From Roseibium aestuarii (GTDB lineage Bacteria > Pseudomonadota > Alphaproteobacteria > Rhizobiales > Stappiaceae): a DNA stretch of 64,000 nt. Shown in pieces: positions 10,896-20,674 of this stretch. The notes under the pieces were generated by a model. The model worked only from the letters and a program-made list of their open reading frames with translations, did no database searches and had not been told where the DNA came from. Position numbers and translations under genes: made by a program. Where the stretch lies: positions 1 through 64,000 of the forward strand of contig NZ_VORA01000007.1 of NCBI RefSeq assembly GCF_008477545.1. The letters run 5' to 3'. The first letter of the stretch is position 1; each line of letters begins with the position of its first letter.

Positions 10896-12142
10896 GCACG
10901 CTCTCCCAGCCAAGTGGCCAGACGGGTCAGGGCCGTCCGGGTGGTCTCCTTCGGGGCACAGAGCCCGATGCGAATGTAGTTTCGGCCCGGGTTGGTGCCG
11001 TCCGCCTGGGTGGAGGCGAGATACGCACCGGGCAGCACCTTCACGCCCGTGTCTGCCCAAAGCGAGCTAGCCACCTCTTCAGACGATCCCCAGCGGGACG
11101 TGTCGAGCCAGAGGAAAAAGCCGGCCTCCGGGGTCACCGCTCCGAGGATCGGGCCGAGCAGCTCTTCCGCAATGGCGTATTTCTCGTTGTAGAGGCGGCG
11201 GTTTTCCTCGACATGCGCCTCGTCCCGATAGGCGTGGGCGGCAACCGCCTGATGCGGCATGGGAACCTGAGGGGCGGCAAGCCCGCGGAACTTGACCCAT
11301 TTCGACAGGAACGCCGGATCGCCGGCGGCAAAGCCGCAGCGCAGACCGGCAAGGTTCGAGCGCTTGGACAGGGAGTTGAGCACGACGATCCGGTCGAAGA
11401 CCGTGGCCGGGTCCACGTTGCCCGTGCGTTCGGCGAGGGCCTTTGCGGCTTCCAGCGCACCGGCGGGCGGGGTCTCGCGGTAGATCTCCGAATAGCACTC
11501 GTCGGCGAAGAGCATGAAGTTGTGCTTGCGGGCCAGAAGGATCAGCTGGGTCCAGTAGTCGAGGCTCGCCACATGGCCTTCCGGATTGGTGGGCGAGGCC
11601 ACATAGAAGGCGACGGCCTGGTCGAGCAGTGCGGGGTCCAGATCTTCCAGACGGGGCAGGAAATTGTCCTCAGCCCTCGCGTCGAGGAGCACGGCCTGGG
11701 CATCGGCGATGTGCGCGGCGGCCGCATAGGTCTGATAGAACGGGTTGGGCAGCAGGACGACCGGAGCGGCTTCGTCCGGCTTGAGCTGGTCGCGGGCGGC
11801 AATGGCGCCGAAGGACAGGCCTTCGCGCGAGCCGTTCAGGGGCAGGATGCCGTTCTCGCGGTCAACCAGTCCGGTCAGGTCGTAACGGCGCTCGAGCCAG
11901 TCGGCGACGGCAGCGCGGAAGTCCGGGGTGCCGTTGATCGGCGGATAGCGGCGGAAATCGGCAATATTCGCGGCGAGGATCTCCTTCACGAAACCGGGCA
12001 GGTCGTGCTGGGGCTCGCCGATGGTCATGATGATCGGAGCCTGCGCCGGGGTGATGCCGTCGAGCAGGCTTGCGAGGCGCTGGAAGGGGTTGGAGCTCGG
12101 CAGAGCGGCGCCGCGCTTGTAGTCCGTGGAAAGGCCAGTCAT
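10892..12142 (-). CDS. PLP-dependent class I/II aminotransferase (DapC-like)
   Basis: A 416-residue fold-type I aminotransferase. The PLP lysine is Lys260 in [15 protein letters not shown]; other conserved features are GEPQHD near the N-terminus, NPFYQTY, SPTNPEG and FADECYSE. The closest family by motif is N-succinyldiaminopimelate aminotransferase (DapC), which would make it part of lysine and peptidoglycan precursor synthesis, but assignment of substrate from sequence alone is tentative. It is the first gene of the minus-strand unit with ftsK (ATGA overlap) and lolA; the pairing with ftsK is common in related genomes. Confidence 0.85.
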
Positions 12143-12334
12143 GAAAGTCCCGGGTACTCGATACGCGTGGGTAGACGCAGATTGGCCACCACAGTAGCGC
12201 GGCCTTGGTAAAGCGCCTGTTAACCAAGGGTCTTTCCCGTTTCCGGCTTTTCCGCAGCGCTGGGCGGGAAAAGAGCTTTTCGCACAGGCTCTTTCGGCCT
12301 AAGGGTCGGGTCTGGCCTCGAAAGGGAGAGCGAG

Positions 12335-12988
12335 ATGCGCGATGAAAAAGAACCGGTGACCGTGGTCTGTTTCGGCGACAGCCTCACCTGGGGATTCAAT
12401 CCGGTGGACCGGAGCCGCTACGGGCATCAGGTGCGCTGGACCCGGCTTTTGCAGAAGGAGCTCGGCGCGGCATTTCACGTGGTCGAGGAGGGGCTCAACA
12501 GCCGGACAACGGTCTTCGAGGATCCGGTCATGGGCGACAAGAACGGGCTGGCGCATCTGGCGACGGTGCTGCAGAGCCACAAGCCCATCGATATTCTGGT
12601 GATCATGCTGGGGACCAACAATCTTAAGCGCCGCTTCAACATGTCGGCGACGGAGATCGGCCTTTCCATGGAGCGGCTGATTGCGCTGGCGACGCGCAGC
12701 GATGCCGGACCGGACGGCGCGGCGCCCAAGGTCCTGCTGATGGCGCCGCCGCCGGCGAATGACTTCACCGGCACAGGCTTCGAAGACCAGTTCCTGGGCG
12801 AGACGACCCGCGAGATCTCGCGTCGCCTCGCGCCTGTCTATGCGCAGATCGCAGCCGCCTATGGCACGGGTTTCCTCGACACCGGCCGCCATGTGGCCAC
12901 CAGCGCCGTGGATGCGATCCATCTGGACCCGGACACCCAGCCGGTGCTGGCGCGTGTGGTGGCGGCCGAAGTGCTCAAGCTGGTCTGA
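12335..12988 (+). CDS. SGNH/GDSL hydrolase (arylesterase-like)
   Basis: A 217-residue cytosolic SGNH hydrolase. Block I is FGDSLTWG with nucleophile Ser16, block II glycine follows in EEGLNSRTT, block III is GTNNLK near residue 93 and block V is DAIHLDP near 192-198. Enzymes of this group hydrolyse esters or acyl groups of small substrates; the natural substrate is unknown. GGGAG lies eight bases before the ATG at 12335. The gene converges on the CMD gene at 13006. Confidence 0.85.
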   Translation: MRDEKEPVTVVCFGDSLTWGFNPVDRSRYGHQVRWTRLLQKELGAAFHVVEEGLNSRTTVFEDPVMGDKNGLAHLATVLQSHKPIDILVIMLGTNNLKRRFNMSATEIGLSMERLIALATRSDAGPDGAAPKVLLMAPPPANDFTGTGFEDQFLGETTREISRRLAPVYAQIAAAYGTGFLDTGRHVATSAVDAIHLDPDTQPVLARVVAAEVLKLV

Positions 12989-13005
12989 GAGGCCAGACGC
13001 TTCGC

Positions 13006-13356
13006 TCAGTCCTGGCCTTCGGTAAACTGATCGTAGGCGCGCAGAGCGTCGGCGGCATACATCAGCGAGGGGCCGCCACCCATGTAGACGCAAAGCGACA
13101 GGGCTTCCGCCAGTTCCTCGCGGGTGGTGCCGAGCTGGATCAGCGCCTTGACGTGAAAGCCGATGCAGCCGTCGCAACGCTGGCTGATGCCGATCGCCAG
13201 GGCCATGAGTTCCTTTGTCTTCTTCGACAGGGCGCCGTCGGCGGTGGCTGCCTTGGCCATGGAATAGAAGCCGGTAATGGCCTCAGGCTGTGCCTTGCGC
13301 AGTTCGCCGGTGTAGGCGCCGATATCCTTGATGATCTGCTGATAGTCCTTGGTCAT
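13006..13356 (-). CDS. Carboxymuconolactone decarboxylase (CMD/AhpD-like) family protein
   Basis: A 116-residue all-helical protein with the redox-type motif Cys61-x-x-Cys64-x-x-x-His68 (CDGCIGFH), typical of AhpD-like members that act as thiol peroxidases or reductants rather than true decarboxylases. GAGGGGG lies before the ATG. It is divergent from an ArsR regulator across a large dyad centred at 13389, so it is probably the regulated target. ArsR plus CMD pairs suggest a response to a thiol-active or electrophilic compound, but the inducer is unknown. Confidence 0.85.
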   Translation of the reverse strand: MTKDYQQIIKDIGAYTGELRKAQPEAITGFYSMAKAATADGALSKKTKELMALAIGISQRCDGCIGFHVKALIQLGTTREELAEALSLCVYMGGGPSLMYAADALRAYDQFTEGQD

Positions 13357-13368
13357 CTGGACCCCCTC

Positions 13369-13410
13369 TTCATTTCATGTTTTTATCATATGAGGAAAAT
13401 CTGAAATGAA
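13369..13410. promoter_or_regulatory. Large concentric dyad operator between CMD gene and arsR-type gene
   Basis: Outer arms TTCATTTCA (13369-13377) and TGAAATGAA (13402-13410) are perfectly complementary. Inside them TTTT (13380-13383) mirrors AAAA (13396-13399), and the core TCATATGA (13386-13393) is a perfect palindrome. All three share the same centre at 13389.5. The site lies 13 bases upstream of the CMD start and 86 bases upstream of the regulator, as expected for an ArsR-family repressor acting on both promoters. Confidence 0.8.
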
Positions 13411-13495
13411 AAGCGGGGGCCTGCGGGATCGGCCGCGACGTGCTGCCGCATCCGGGGCGGGCCCGGCCCCCCCTCCTGTGCAACAAGGATCCGAG

Positions 13496-13855
13496 ATGAG
13501 CGAGACAGACGGAAAGACGCCGGAACCCGGCGAGCTGACCCTTCATGCGGATGCGGCGGCCCGGTTTCTCAAGGGGCTGGCGAACCCGCAACGTCTGATG
13601 ATCCTTTGCCGGCTTATCGAAGGAGAGATGAACGTGGGCGAGCTGGTGGCCGCGACGGGAATTTCCCAGACGTCCATGTCCCAGCATCTGGCCCGCCTCA
13701 AGGAAGAGGGCATCGTTTCGGCCCGGCGCGAGCATCGGGTGCTCTTCTACCGGATCAGCCATGATGGCGCGTCCGCCATCATGGATCTCTTGCACCGGAC
13801 CTTTTGCGAAGTCCCGCCCGTGGAGGCTTCGGGCGGTCAGCCGCGCCCGCGGTAA
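13496..13855 (+). CDS. ArsR/SmtB-family transcriptional regulator
   Basis: A 119-residue winged-helix repressor: [19 protein letters not shown] opens the domain and [16 protein letters not shown] is the recognition helix, followed by a wing ([12 protein letters not shown]). The only cysteines visible are Cys41-region (ILCRLIEG) and one near the C-terminus (TFCEVPP), a spacing reminiscent of the two-cysteine sulfur-sensing BigR/SqrR/YgaV group, but the match is not decisive. GGAT lies upstream of the ATG at 13496. The 3' end overlaps the convergent queF by 19 bases. It likely represses the divergent CMD gene and itself. Confidence 0.87.
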   Translation: MSETDGKTPEPGELTLHADAAARFLKGLANPQRLMILCRLIEGEMNVGELVAATGISQTSMSQHLARLKEEGIVSARREHRVLFYRISHDGASAIMDLLHRTFCEVPPVEASGGQPRPR

Positions 13856-14304
13856 TTCGGCACGTTCTGTTCCGGAATCCAGACCTCAGCCGGTTGGGGG
13901 CCGGTCTGCCAGAAAACGTCGATCGGAATGCCGCCGCGCGGATACCAGTAGCCGCCGATGCGCAACCAGGTGGGCTCCAGCAGATCCGCCAGCCGCTTGC
14001 CGATGGACACGGTGCAATCCTCGTGGAAGGCGCCGTGGTTGCGGAAGGAGCCGAGGAACAGCTTCAGGGACTTGCTTTCCACCAGCCACTCGCCGGGCAC
14101 ATAGTCGATCATCAGATGGGCGAAGTCGGGCGCTCCGGTGATCGGGCAAAGCGAGGTGAATTCCGGTGCCGTGAAGCGCACCAGATAGCCGGTTCCGGCC
14201 TGCGGATTGGGAACCCGTTCCAGGATCGCTTCTCCCGGCGACTGGGGCAGGGCAGTGCTGGCGCCCAGCTGGGTCAGGTTTTCGTAGATGCTCTTGTCGG
14301 ACAT
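13837..14304 (-). CDS. queF: NADPH-dependent 7-cyano-7-deazaguanine reductase QueF
   Basis: A 155-residue unimodular QueF that reduces preQ0 to preQ1 in queuosine synthesis. The thioimide-forming Cys53 lies in [10 protein letters not shown] with the catalytic Asp60; the family motif [15 protein letters not shown] at 76-90 binds NADPH, and HED near 94 is conserved. It follows queE by 36 bases and completes a queC-queD-queE-queF set on the minus strand. GGAGAC precedes the ATG. Confidence 0.95.
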   Translation of the reverse strand: MSDKSIYENLTQLGASTALPQSPGEAILERVPNPQAGTGYLVRFTAPEFTSLCPITGAPDFAHLMIDYVPGEWLVESKSLKLFLGSFRNHGAFHEDCTVSIGKRLADLLEPTWLRIGGYWYPRGGIPIDVFWQTGPQPAEVWIPEQNVPNYRGRG

Positions 14305-14340
14305 GATGTGGTGTCTCCGGTCAGGGCGTGAGGCGCGCGC

Positions 14341-15117
14341 TCAGATGCCGCGCAGATTGCCCCAGAGAAGGGTGTGAAGCTGCGGCAGAACGGTGGCGCC
14401 GTGCCATCCGTCGCGCAGGGTCCGCTCGACCAGCCAGCGCATGCGGTCGAGGATGCCGGCCATGTCGAGGGGCTGGGCGTCCGCGTCCGGCACGTCCTTG
14501 CTCAGGGGCGGCGGCGTGTGATTGCCCGGCTGCAGGTAGACTGGCAGATCGGGATAGAGCGTCGCGACCTTGCGGGCGAAGAGATAGTCCTGCTCGTCAA
14601 ACACGACCATCTTCAGCACGATCAGGGGGCCACGGCTGCGGGTGTCGCCGGACCGGGCCGCCGTGATGCAGTGCCGCAGCTCGGACCAGTCGGTCTCCAT
14701 GCCGCTGGAGGGCGGCTTGGGGCTAAGGGTCAGCACGTTGAGCCGGGCGAACCAGTCCCGTGCAATCGAGCCCTGCGTCTCGAGACAGAACTCGTAGCCG
14801 GCCCGGTTGCCCAGCTCGATGAGCGTGTCGAGGGGCTGGATCGCCGGGTTGCCGCCGGAGAGCGACACGGTGAGCGGGATGCCATCAGAAAGCTGGCGGA
14901 CGCGCGCGAGGATGGCCTCGGCCGACATGGGTTCCCACTCGTCGCGATGGCTGCTGTCGACCGCATGCAGCGTGTCGCACCAGGCGCAGCGGTAGTCGCA
15001 GCCGCCGGTGCGGACGAAGACGGTCGGCTTGCCGATGAGGGCGCCTTCGCCCTGGATCGTGGGGCCGAAGATCTCGCTGATGCGGATCAGGGTCTCGGGG
15101 CGGGTGTGGGCGGTCAT
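14341..15117 (-). CDS. queE: 7-carboxy-7-deazaguanine synthase QueE (radical SAM)
   Basis: A 258-residue radical SAM enzyme that converts 6-carboxytetrahydropterin to 7-carboxy-7-deazaguanine. The N-terminal [10 protein letters not shown] is the QueE signature. The cluster-binding cysteines are Cys40, Cys44 and Cys47 (CDYRCAWC), a normal C-x3-C-x2-C spacing, and SLSGGNPA is the GGE-like SAM motif. The ATG at 15117 overlaps the queD stop by four bases, so the two are translationally coupled. Confidence 0.95.
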   Translation of the reverse strand: MTAHTRPETLIRISEIFGPTIQGEGALIGKPTVFVRTGGCDYRCAWCDTLHAVDSSHRDEWEPMSAEAILARVRQLSDGIPLTVSLSGGNPAIQPLDTLIELGNRAGYEFCLETQGSIARDWFARLNVLTLSPKPPSSGMETDWSELRHCITAARSGDTRSRGPLIVLKMVVFDEQDYLFARKVATLYPDLPVYLQPGNHTPPPLSKDVPDADAQPLDMAGILDRMRWLVERTLRDGWHGATVLPQLHTLLWGNLRGI

Positions 15118-15494
15118 GCGGCTGCTCCGGCGGACTGGCGCGGACGGTACTCGGCGCAGGTCTTCGGGGTCTCGCGCACCCGCACGGCGGTCACCTCCGG
15201 CCAGCGCGTCTTGCACCAGTCGTGAAAGTGGCGGGCCATGCGTTCGGCGGTCACCCCGTCGTCGCCCAGCACATCATTGAGATGGCGATGATCGAGGCTG
15301 TCATCGAGATAGGCCTTGAAGGGACCGAGATCGCGATAGTCGCGGACAAAGCCGGTGTCATCCAGATCATCGGCCTCCAGCTCCACCTCGACCACATAAT
15401 TGTGGCCATGCAGGCGGCCGCAGGGGTGATCCTCGGCCAGGCCGAAGAGCTGATGGGAGGCCGAGAAATGGAACTCCTTCCAGATCCTAAACAT
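15114..15494 (-). CDS. queD: 6-carboxy-5,6,7,8-tetrahydropterin synthase QueD
   Basis: A 126-residue PTPS-fold enzyme that converts 7,8-dihydroneopterin triphosphate to 6-carboxytetrahydropterin. Zinc ligands are His14 (SASHQ), His29 and His31 (HGHNY); Cys25 in HPCGRLHGH is the catalytic cysteine. The ATG at 15494 overlaps the 3' end of queC by eight bases and the stop overlaps queE, so the three genes form a tightly coupled unit. Confidence 0.95.
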   Translation of the reverse strand: MFRIWKEFHFSASHQLFGLAEDHPCGRLHGHNYVVEVELEADDLDDTGFVRDYRDLGPFKAYLDDSLDHRHLNDVLGDDGVTAERMARHFHDWCKTRWPEVTAVRVRETPKTCAEYRPRQSAGAAA

Positions 15495-16176
15495 GGCAGG
15501 CCTCCTTCCAGTAATCCGGATCCGCATAGGGCGTGGGATCCGGAGCCTGGGCCAGATGGAAGGCTTCGCGGCGTTCCACGCAGGTGCCGCAGCGCCCGCA
15601 GTGGACCTCGCCGCCCTTGTAGCAGGACCAGGTGCTTGCGACGTCGACGCCCAGCCGCACGGCTTCTGCGGCGATATCGGCCTTGGAGCGATAGACGAAG
15701 GGCGCCAGGAAGCGGATCTCGCCCATGCCGTCGAGCGCATGGCGCTGCATGGTCTCGAAGGCATCGACGAAGCCGGGGCGGCAATCGGGATAGATGAAGT
15801 GGTCGCCACCGTGAACGGCGGCGGCCACCGCTTCGGCGCCCCGGGACGCTGCAATGCCGAAGGCGATGCTCATCATGATGGCATTGCGGTTCGGCACCAC
15901 GGTGATGCGCATGGTTTCTTCCTGATAGTGGCCGTCAGGCACGGTGACGTCGTCGGTCAGGGCCGAGCCGGACAGCAGCCGGCCGACACTGGAAATGTCG
16001 ACGAGATCGAAGGGAACGCCGAGACTTTCGGCGCAGGCTCGGGCGCTTTCCAGCTCCTTCCTGTGGCGCTGGCCATAGTCGAAGGAGACGAGCCCGATGA
16101 GCTCCTGCTCACGCGCGATCTTGTGCGCAAGCGTGACGGAATCCAGTCCGCCGGAGCAGATGACGAGTGTTTTCAT
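15487..16176 (-). CDS. queC: 7-cyano-7-deazaguanine synthase QueC
   Basis: A 229-residue ATP-dependent enzyme that turns 7-carboxy-7-deazaguanine plus ammonia into preQ0. The PP-loop SGGLDSVT is at residues 8-15 and the C-terminal CYKGGEVHCGRCGTC supplies the zinc-binding cysteines. It is the first gene of queCDEF. I searched the upstream 260 bases for a preQ1 riboswitch and saw no convincing one. Confidence 0.96.
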   Translation of the reverse strand: MKTLVICSGGLDSVTLAHKIAREQELIGLVSFDYGQRHRKELESARACAESLGVPFDLVDISSVGRLLSGSALTDDVTVPDGHYQEETMRITVVPNRNAIMMSIAFGIAASRGAEAVAAAVHGGDHFIYPDCRPGFVDAFETMQRHALDGMGEIRFLAPFVYRSKADIAAEAVRLGVDVASTWSCYKGGEVHCGRCGTCVERREAFHLAQAPDPTPYADPDYWKEACHV

Positions 16177-16436
16177 ATGTGACCCTTGTTTTCGCTGGAA
16201 CCGGGTAGGCTGCGACCGGTTTTCGCCCTCGCGGAGCGAACGGGCCGCCTTCTATTCAGTCGGAGAGCAAAAGGGAAGCCCAAATTTCCGTTAAGGCCGT
16301 TTGGGAGCGGCGGGGCCACGGAGCCCGCGCCCGGGCAAAGGTGCTGCGTCGTGCGGGATGCAGCGCCTGCATTGCACTGCAGCATGGGAGGGGATAGGCT
16401 CGCGTCCCGCCCGATCAACGGATCCCTGCTTCAGAC

Positions 16437-18098
16437 ATGCTTCAGCCTGCCGCGACCTACGACGATCTCCTGACAACCTTCCGCTGGAAGGTGCCGGTGC
16501 AGTACAACATGGCGGCGAGCGTCAGCGACCGCTGGGCCGCCGAAGATCCGGACCGCCTTGCCATCCGCCATGTGCATGGCGACGGGCGCCTGGCGGACTG
16601 GAGCCATCGGGCGCTGAATCGTGCCGTCAACCGGCTGGCCAACGGGCTGGTGGCGCAAGGGGTGCAGGTGGGTGACCGGGTGGCGCTTCTGCTGCCCCAG
16701 TCGCCGCAGACGGCAATTGCCCATCTGGCTGTCTACAAGACCGGCGCAATTGCCGTGCCGCTGGCGGCTCTCTTCGGGCCTGAGGCCCTGCGTTATCGGC
16801 TCGCGGATTCCGGTGCAAGGGTGCTGATCTGCGACGAGGCGGGCCTTGCCAAGGTCGCGGATCTGGGCGAGGGCGCGACGGCGCTGGAGTTGGTGCTAGT
16901 CGCCGGGCCCGGTGGCGTCGGCCGCGAAGGCGGGTTGCGCCGAACGGGACTGGAGGAGCTGATGGCTGCCGGCTCCGACCGGTTCGAGACCCGCCCCAGC
17001 ACGCCGGATGATCCCGCGCTGATGATCTATACCTCCGGCACCACGGGAAATCCGAAAGGGGTTCTCCATGGGCACCGGGTTCTGCTCGGCCACCTTCCGG
17101 GCATCCAGATGTCCCAGAATTTCATGCCGCAAGCGGGCGACCTGCTGTGGACCCCTTCCGACTGGGCCTGGGCCGGCGGGCTGCTGAATGCGCTGTTTCC
17201 CGCGCTGCACCTTGGGGTTCCCGTCCTGTCGAGCGATGCGCAGAAGTTCGATCCGGAATGGGCCTTCCGCTTCCTGGAGCGCCAGGGTGTGCGCAATGCT
17301 TTCATTCCCCCGACTGCGCTCAAGATGATGCGCGCCGTGCCCAATCCGGCGAAGCGGTTCGATCTCACCTGGCGCAGCGTGGGTTCGGCCGGAGAGATGC
17401 TTGGGCGCGAGGCCTATGACTGGTTCGCCGCCGAATTCGGCTTCGAGGTCAACGAGTTCTACGGCCAGACCGAATGCAATGCGGTGCTCGGGTCCTGTCG
17501 TGCGGCCGGGGTCAGCCGGTCAGGGGCGATCGGTCGTGCCATCCCCGGTCACCAGGTCGCGGTGATCGACGGGGAAGGCCGGCCCGTGCCGGCGGGGGAA
17601 CAGGGTCAGATCGCGATCCGGCGTCCGGATCCGGTGATGTTCCTTGAATACTGGAACAACCCCAAGGCGACTGCGGAGAAGTTCATCGGTGACTGGATGA
17701 TCACCGGCGATCAGGGCGTGATGGACGAGGACGGCTACGTCTTCTTTGTCGGTCGCGACGATGACGTGATCACCTCGGCGGGCTATCGCATCGGGCCTGG
17801 CGAGATCGAGGATTGCCTTCTGACCCATCCGGCGGTGGCGCTGGCGGCGGTGATCGGCAAGCCGGATCCGGTCCGCACCGAGGTGGTGAAGGCCTATCTG
17901 GTGCTCGGGCCGGAGCAGGTGGCGAGCGAAGAGCTGAAAGGCGACATTCGTGACTATGTGCGCAACCGCCTGTCGGCTCACGAGTATCCGCGCGAGATCG
18001 AGTTTGTGGAGGCCCTGCCGCTGACGACGAGCGGCAAGGTCATCCGCCGGGAATTGCGGGCGCGCGCCGAGCGTGAAGCGGCGGCCGAAAGCGCCTAA
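16437..18098 (+). CDS. AMP-forming acyl-CoA synthetase
   Basis: A 553-residue ANL-superfamily ligase that activates a carboxylate as acyl-AMP and then acyl-CoA. The P-loop YTSGTTGNPKG begins at residue 198, FYGQTECN lies near 341, ITGDQG with the hinge region FFVGRDDDVI near 430, and the adenylation lysine is in TTSGKVIRRE near the C-terminus. The pattern fits the medium-chain (AcsM-like) or acetyl/propionyl-CoA synthetase-like groups; chain length cannot be assigned by eye. The stop codon overlaps that of the convergent flippase gene (CTAA at 18095-18098). Confidence 0.88.
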   Translation: MLQPAATYDDLLTTFRWKVPVQYNMAASVSDRWAAEDPDRLAIRHVHGDGRLADWSHRALNRAVNRLANGLVAQGVQVGDRVALLLPQSPQTAIAHLAVYKTGAIAVPLAALFGPEALRYRLADSGARVLICDEAGLAKVADLGEGATALELVLVAGPGGVGREGGLRRTGLEELMAAGSDRFETRPSTPDDPALMIYTSGTTGNPKGVLHGHRVLLGHLPGIQMSQNFMPQAGDLLWTPSDWAWAGGLLNALFPALHLGVPVLSSDAQKFDPEWAFRFLERQGVRNAFIPPTALKMMRAVPNPAKRFDLTWRSVGSAGEMLGREAYDWFAAEFGFEVNEFYGQTECNAVLGSCRAAGVSRSGAIGRAIPGHQVAVIDGEGRPVPAGEQGQIAIRRPDPVMFLEYWNNPKATAEKFIGDWMITGDQGVMDEDGYVFFVGRDDDVITSAGYRIGPGEIEDCLLTHPAVALAAVIGKPDPVRTEVVKAYLVLGPEQVASEELKGDIRDYVRNRLSAHEYPREIEFVEALPLTTSGKVIRRELRARAEREAAAESA

Positions 18099-20674
18099 CG
18101 GTTCAACAGCTTGAGGGCAATGCTCCGGACCAGGCCATAGAGCGCCCGGTCGGCCCGCAGCGCGACCCCATAGAGGCGCGAGAGGGCTCCGGCTTCCATC
18201 TGCACCAGCGCATAGGTCATCCGTCCGTGCCAGAGCGGCTCGATCATCGGATGTCCCGGGATGGCGAGAGAGTCCACGGCCCGCAGCGCCGGATCCGCCA
18301 GATTGCGGTCTCGGGTGTAGAGGGTCAGGTGAACGCCGGGAGAGAAGCGGGCGTAGTCCTCGTCATAGGCGATCTTCCAGGAGAAGGCCGCGTGGCCCTG
18401 CTTGAGAACGACCATCATGGCGATGGGTCGGTCGGCAAGCGAGAGGGTGTCGATGCGCAGGTCGCCGCGTGCCGCGAGGCCGGCGATCATCCGCCGGGCA
18501 AAGGCGTGCAGCGGTGGCCGGCTGGCCATGGCCGACTGACGGCGCCCCTTCCAGCCGCCGCTTTCCAGATCCAGGAAGGTCTCGAAGAGTTCGGCGGCTT
18601 CCGCCCCCTCCACGCTGTCGAAGCGCACGGGACCCAGATCCTCCAGGCGGCGGAGCTGACGGCGCAGTTCCTTGGCCTTCTTGCCCTGAGGGCCTGTCAT
18701 TTCAGGCGCGTCGGCACCGGCCGCATGGGCCGCGCGGGCCTGCAGGGGATCGGCCTCCGCGCGCCAGCTTGTCAGCGCGTGGAAGAGCCGCCAGGGGTGG
18801 CTGGCGCTGGGCAGGAAGGGCAGGGTGACCACGGAGCAGGGGCCAAGGCGACGGGCGCCGTCAAGGAAGGCCCTGGCGGTGTCGGCGCTTGCGCCGGGGG
18901 CTGTCAGAGGAGCGCCGAAGGGGCCGTAGTTGGTGGCCAGCGTCGTGGCGCTGGGCAGCAGGAACCCGGCCTTGACCCGCCCGACTGGGGCTGCCATCAG
19001 CCATTTTCCGTCGCGATCCGTGACAACGACCAGGCGGGACCCCTTCGGCGCGAGACCGTTGAGAAGCGCGGGCACGAAGTCCGGCCCGAAGAAGGGATTG
19101 GGGGTCGTGGCGCGGGCCGCAAGGTCTTCCCAGGCCTCGATCTGCGCGGGCGTCAGGGATTGCGGATCGAGCACCAGGGTCTTCAGGCCGGAGCCGTCGG
19201 GGTCGTTGGCCAACGCCATGGAGGTGGCGTGAAGCGCGTCAGCATTTTCCAGCGAAACGGCGGTTGCCGGGTCGATCGTCACCGAGGCGCAGGCGGGCGC
19301 GCGCATGAGGTGGAAGACGAAGGTGTCGAGGCCGAGCCGCCGCTTGGCGACAAGAGCAAGGCAGAAGGCCTCGAAGAGGATGGAGAGCGTGGTGGCCAGG
19401 GCCGCGCCTACGAGCCCGATCATCGGGATCAGCAGGAAATTGAAGCACACGTTGATGAGGAAGGTGGCCGCGTAGATCCAGGCGCAGGCCTTCTGATGGC
19501 CGCTCATGGTGAGCAGGGCATCGACCGGGCCGACGGAGGCACGCGCCAGCACACCCAGCACGAGCACGGCCAGCACCGGGTAGCCGGAGGCAAAGTCGGA
19601 GCCGAAGAGCCGCAGCAGCAGCGGGGCCGTTGCCAGCAGGCCAAGGGCGACGACGAGCGATGGCCAGAAGGTCCAGTGGCTCGTCTGGCGCACATAGGTT
19701 GCCAGCCGGTGGGGCTGGGGATCTTGCATGAAGGCCGCATAGCGATGGGCGGAGGCGGCGCGCACGGCGAAATAGACGAAATGCACCAGCGCAAGCGTTC
19801 TTGAGGCGGCAAAGTAGATGCCGACTTCGTGCGGATCCTGCCAGAAGCTCACCATGATGACATCGGCGCTGGTGATGAGCTGGAGGATGCCTTCCACCAG
19901 GAACATGGGGAAGGAGACCGCCACCCACAGGCGCATTTCTGCTCGCGGCGTGACCGAGGTCATGCGCGGGCGCAGGCGCCGGTCGATGACGACGAGCTGA
20001 TAGAGCGCGACCACCCATGTAGCAGCCACGGCCACGGCGGCCGCCCAGAAGGCCGTGGCCGGGAGGCCTGCGACAATCAGCAACCCGACCAGCGCCAGCA
20101 CCAGCAGGGGGCGCCAGATATAGGTCGGGAACATGGCCAGTTGCGACCAGTCATAGCTGCGCGCCACCCCGTCCAGCACGTTGCCGAGGGAAAACAGGGG
20201 CAGGGCCGCCAGGATCAGGATCATCGGCGCGACGTAATAGGGCTCGATCAGGTCGCGGGCCAGCCAGACGCCGGCTGCACCCACCGCCGCGATCAGCGTG
20301 CCCACCCCGAAGGAGACCAGATAGGAGGCGCGCAGAAAGCCCTTCAGCCCCGCATGGTCACCGGCCTTGTCATAGGCGGGAATGAAGCGGTTGGCGGAGG
20401 TGGAGAACCCGGCCGAGGCCATGATCCCGAGCACGATGATCCAGGTCCAGGCAAGGGAGTAGATGCCGTAGTCATGGGCGCCCATCCAGCGCGCCAGAAG
20501 GATCTGCGACAGATAGGCGAGGAAGGCGCCCGCTACACGCACGCCGAAGGTCACCAGGGCCATGCGTGGCGCGCCGGAGCTCTCCTGACCTGTCCCTGCA
20601 TTACTTCGGCCTGCACTGTTTCGGCCTGCACCCTTGAGGAGCGCGAAAAGACGGGCCGCACGCCCGGCCCGCAT
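18095..20674 (-). CDS. Polysaccharide flippase fused to a C-terminal GNAT/FemAB-like acyltransferase domain
   Basis: A long protein (859 residues from ATG 20674; an in-frame TTG at 20743 would add 23). Residues about 35-465 are a Wzx/MATE-type oligosaccharide flippase with roughly twelve hydrophobic segments, beginning MALVTFGVRVAGAFLAYLSQ. After a linker, residues about 550-835 resemble the Acetyltransf_6 (BioF2-like, FemAB-fold GNAT) domain, with KELRRQLRRLEDLG, ESGGWKGR and YDEDYARFSPGVHL. The DNA is continuous with no frameshift, so the fusion looks real. A plausible role is moving a lipid-linked glycan across the inner membrane while a cytosolic domain aminoacylates or acylates it. No glycosyltransferases flank it. 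The N-terminal 35 residues are low-complexity and the true start could be as late as 20563. Confidence 0.8.
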   Translation of the reverse strand: MRAGRAARLFALLKGAGRNSAGRSNAGTGQESSGAPRMALVTFGVRVAGAFLAYLSQILLARWMGAHDYGIYSLAWTWIIVLGIMASAGFSTSANRFIPAYDKAGDHAGLKGFLRASYLVSFGVGTLIAAVGAAGVWLARDLIEPYYVAPMILILAALPLFSLGNVLDGVARSYDWSQLAMFPTYIWRPLLVLALVGLLIVAGLPATAFWAAAVAVAATWVVALYQLVVIDRRLRPRMTSVTPRAEMRLWVAVSFPMFLVEGILQLITSADVIMVSFWQDPHEVGIYFAASRTLALVHFVYFAVRAASAHRYAAFMQDPQPHRLATYVRQTSHWTFWPSLVVALGLLATAPLLLRLFGSDFASGYPVLAVLVLGVLARASVGPVDALLTMSGHQKACAWIYAATFLINVCFNFLLIPMIGLVGAALATTLSILFEAFCLALVAKRRLGLDTFVFHLMRAPACASVTIDPATAVSLENADALHATSMALANDPDGSGLKTLVLDPQSLTPAQIEAWEDLAARATTPNPFFGPDFVPALLNGLAPKGSRLVVVTDRDGKWLMAAPVGRVKAGFLLPSATTLATNYGPFGAPLTAPGASADTARAFLDGARRLGPCSVVTLPFLPSASHPWRLFHALTSWRAEADPLQARAAHAAGADAPEMTGPQGKKAKELRRQLRRLEDLGPVRFDSVEGAEAAELFETFLDLESGGWKGRRQSAMASRPPLHAFARRMIAGLAARGDLRIDTLSLADRPIAMMVVLKQGHAAFSWKIAYDEDYARFSPGVHLTLYTRDRNLADPALRAVDSLAIPGHPMIEPLWHGRMTYALVQMEAGALSRLYGVALRADRALYGLVRSIALKLLNR

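Noticed and set aside
16177-16436. Possible preQ1 riboswitch upstream of queC
   Set aside because: Neither the short preQ1-I pseudoknot pattern nor another preQ1 aptamer was recognisable on the minus strand.
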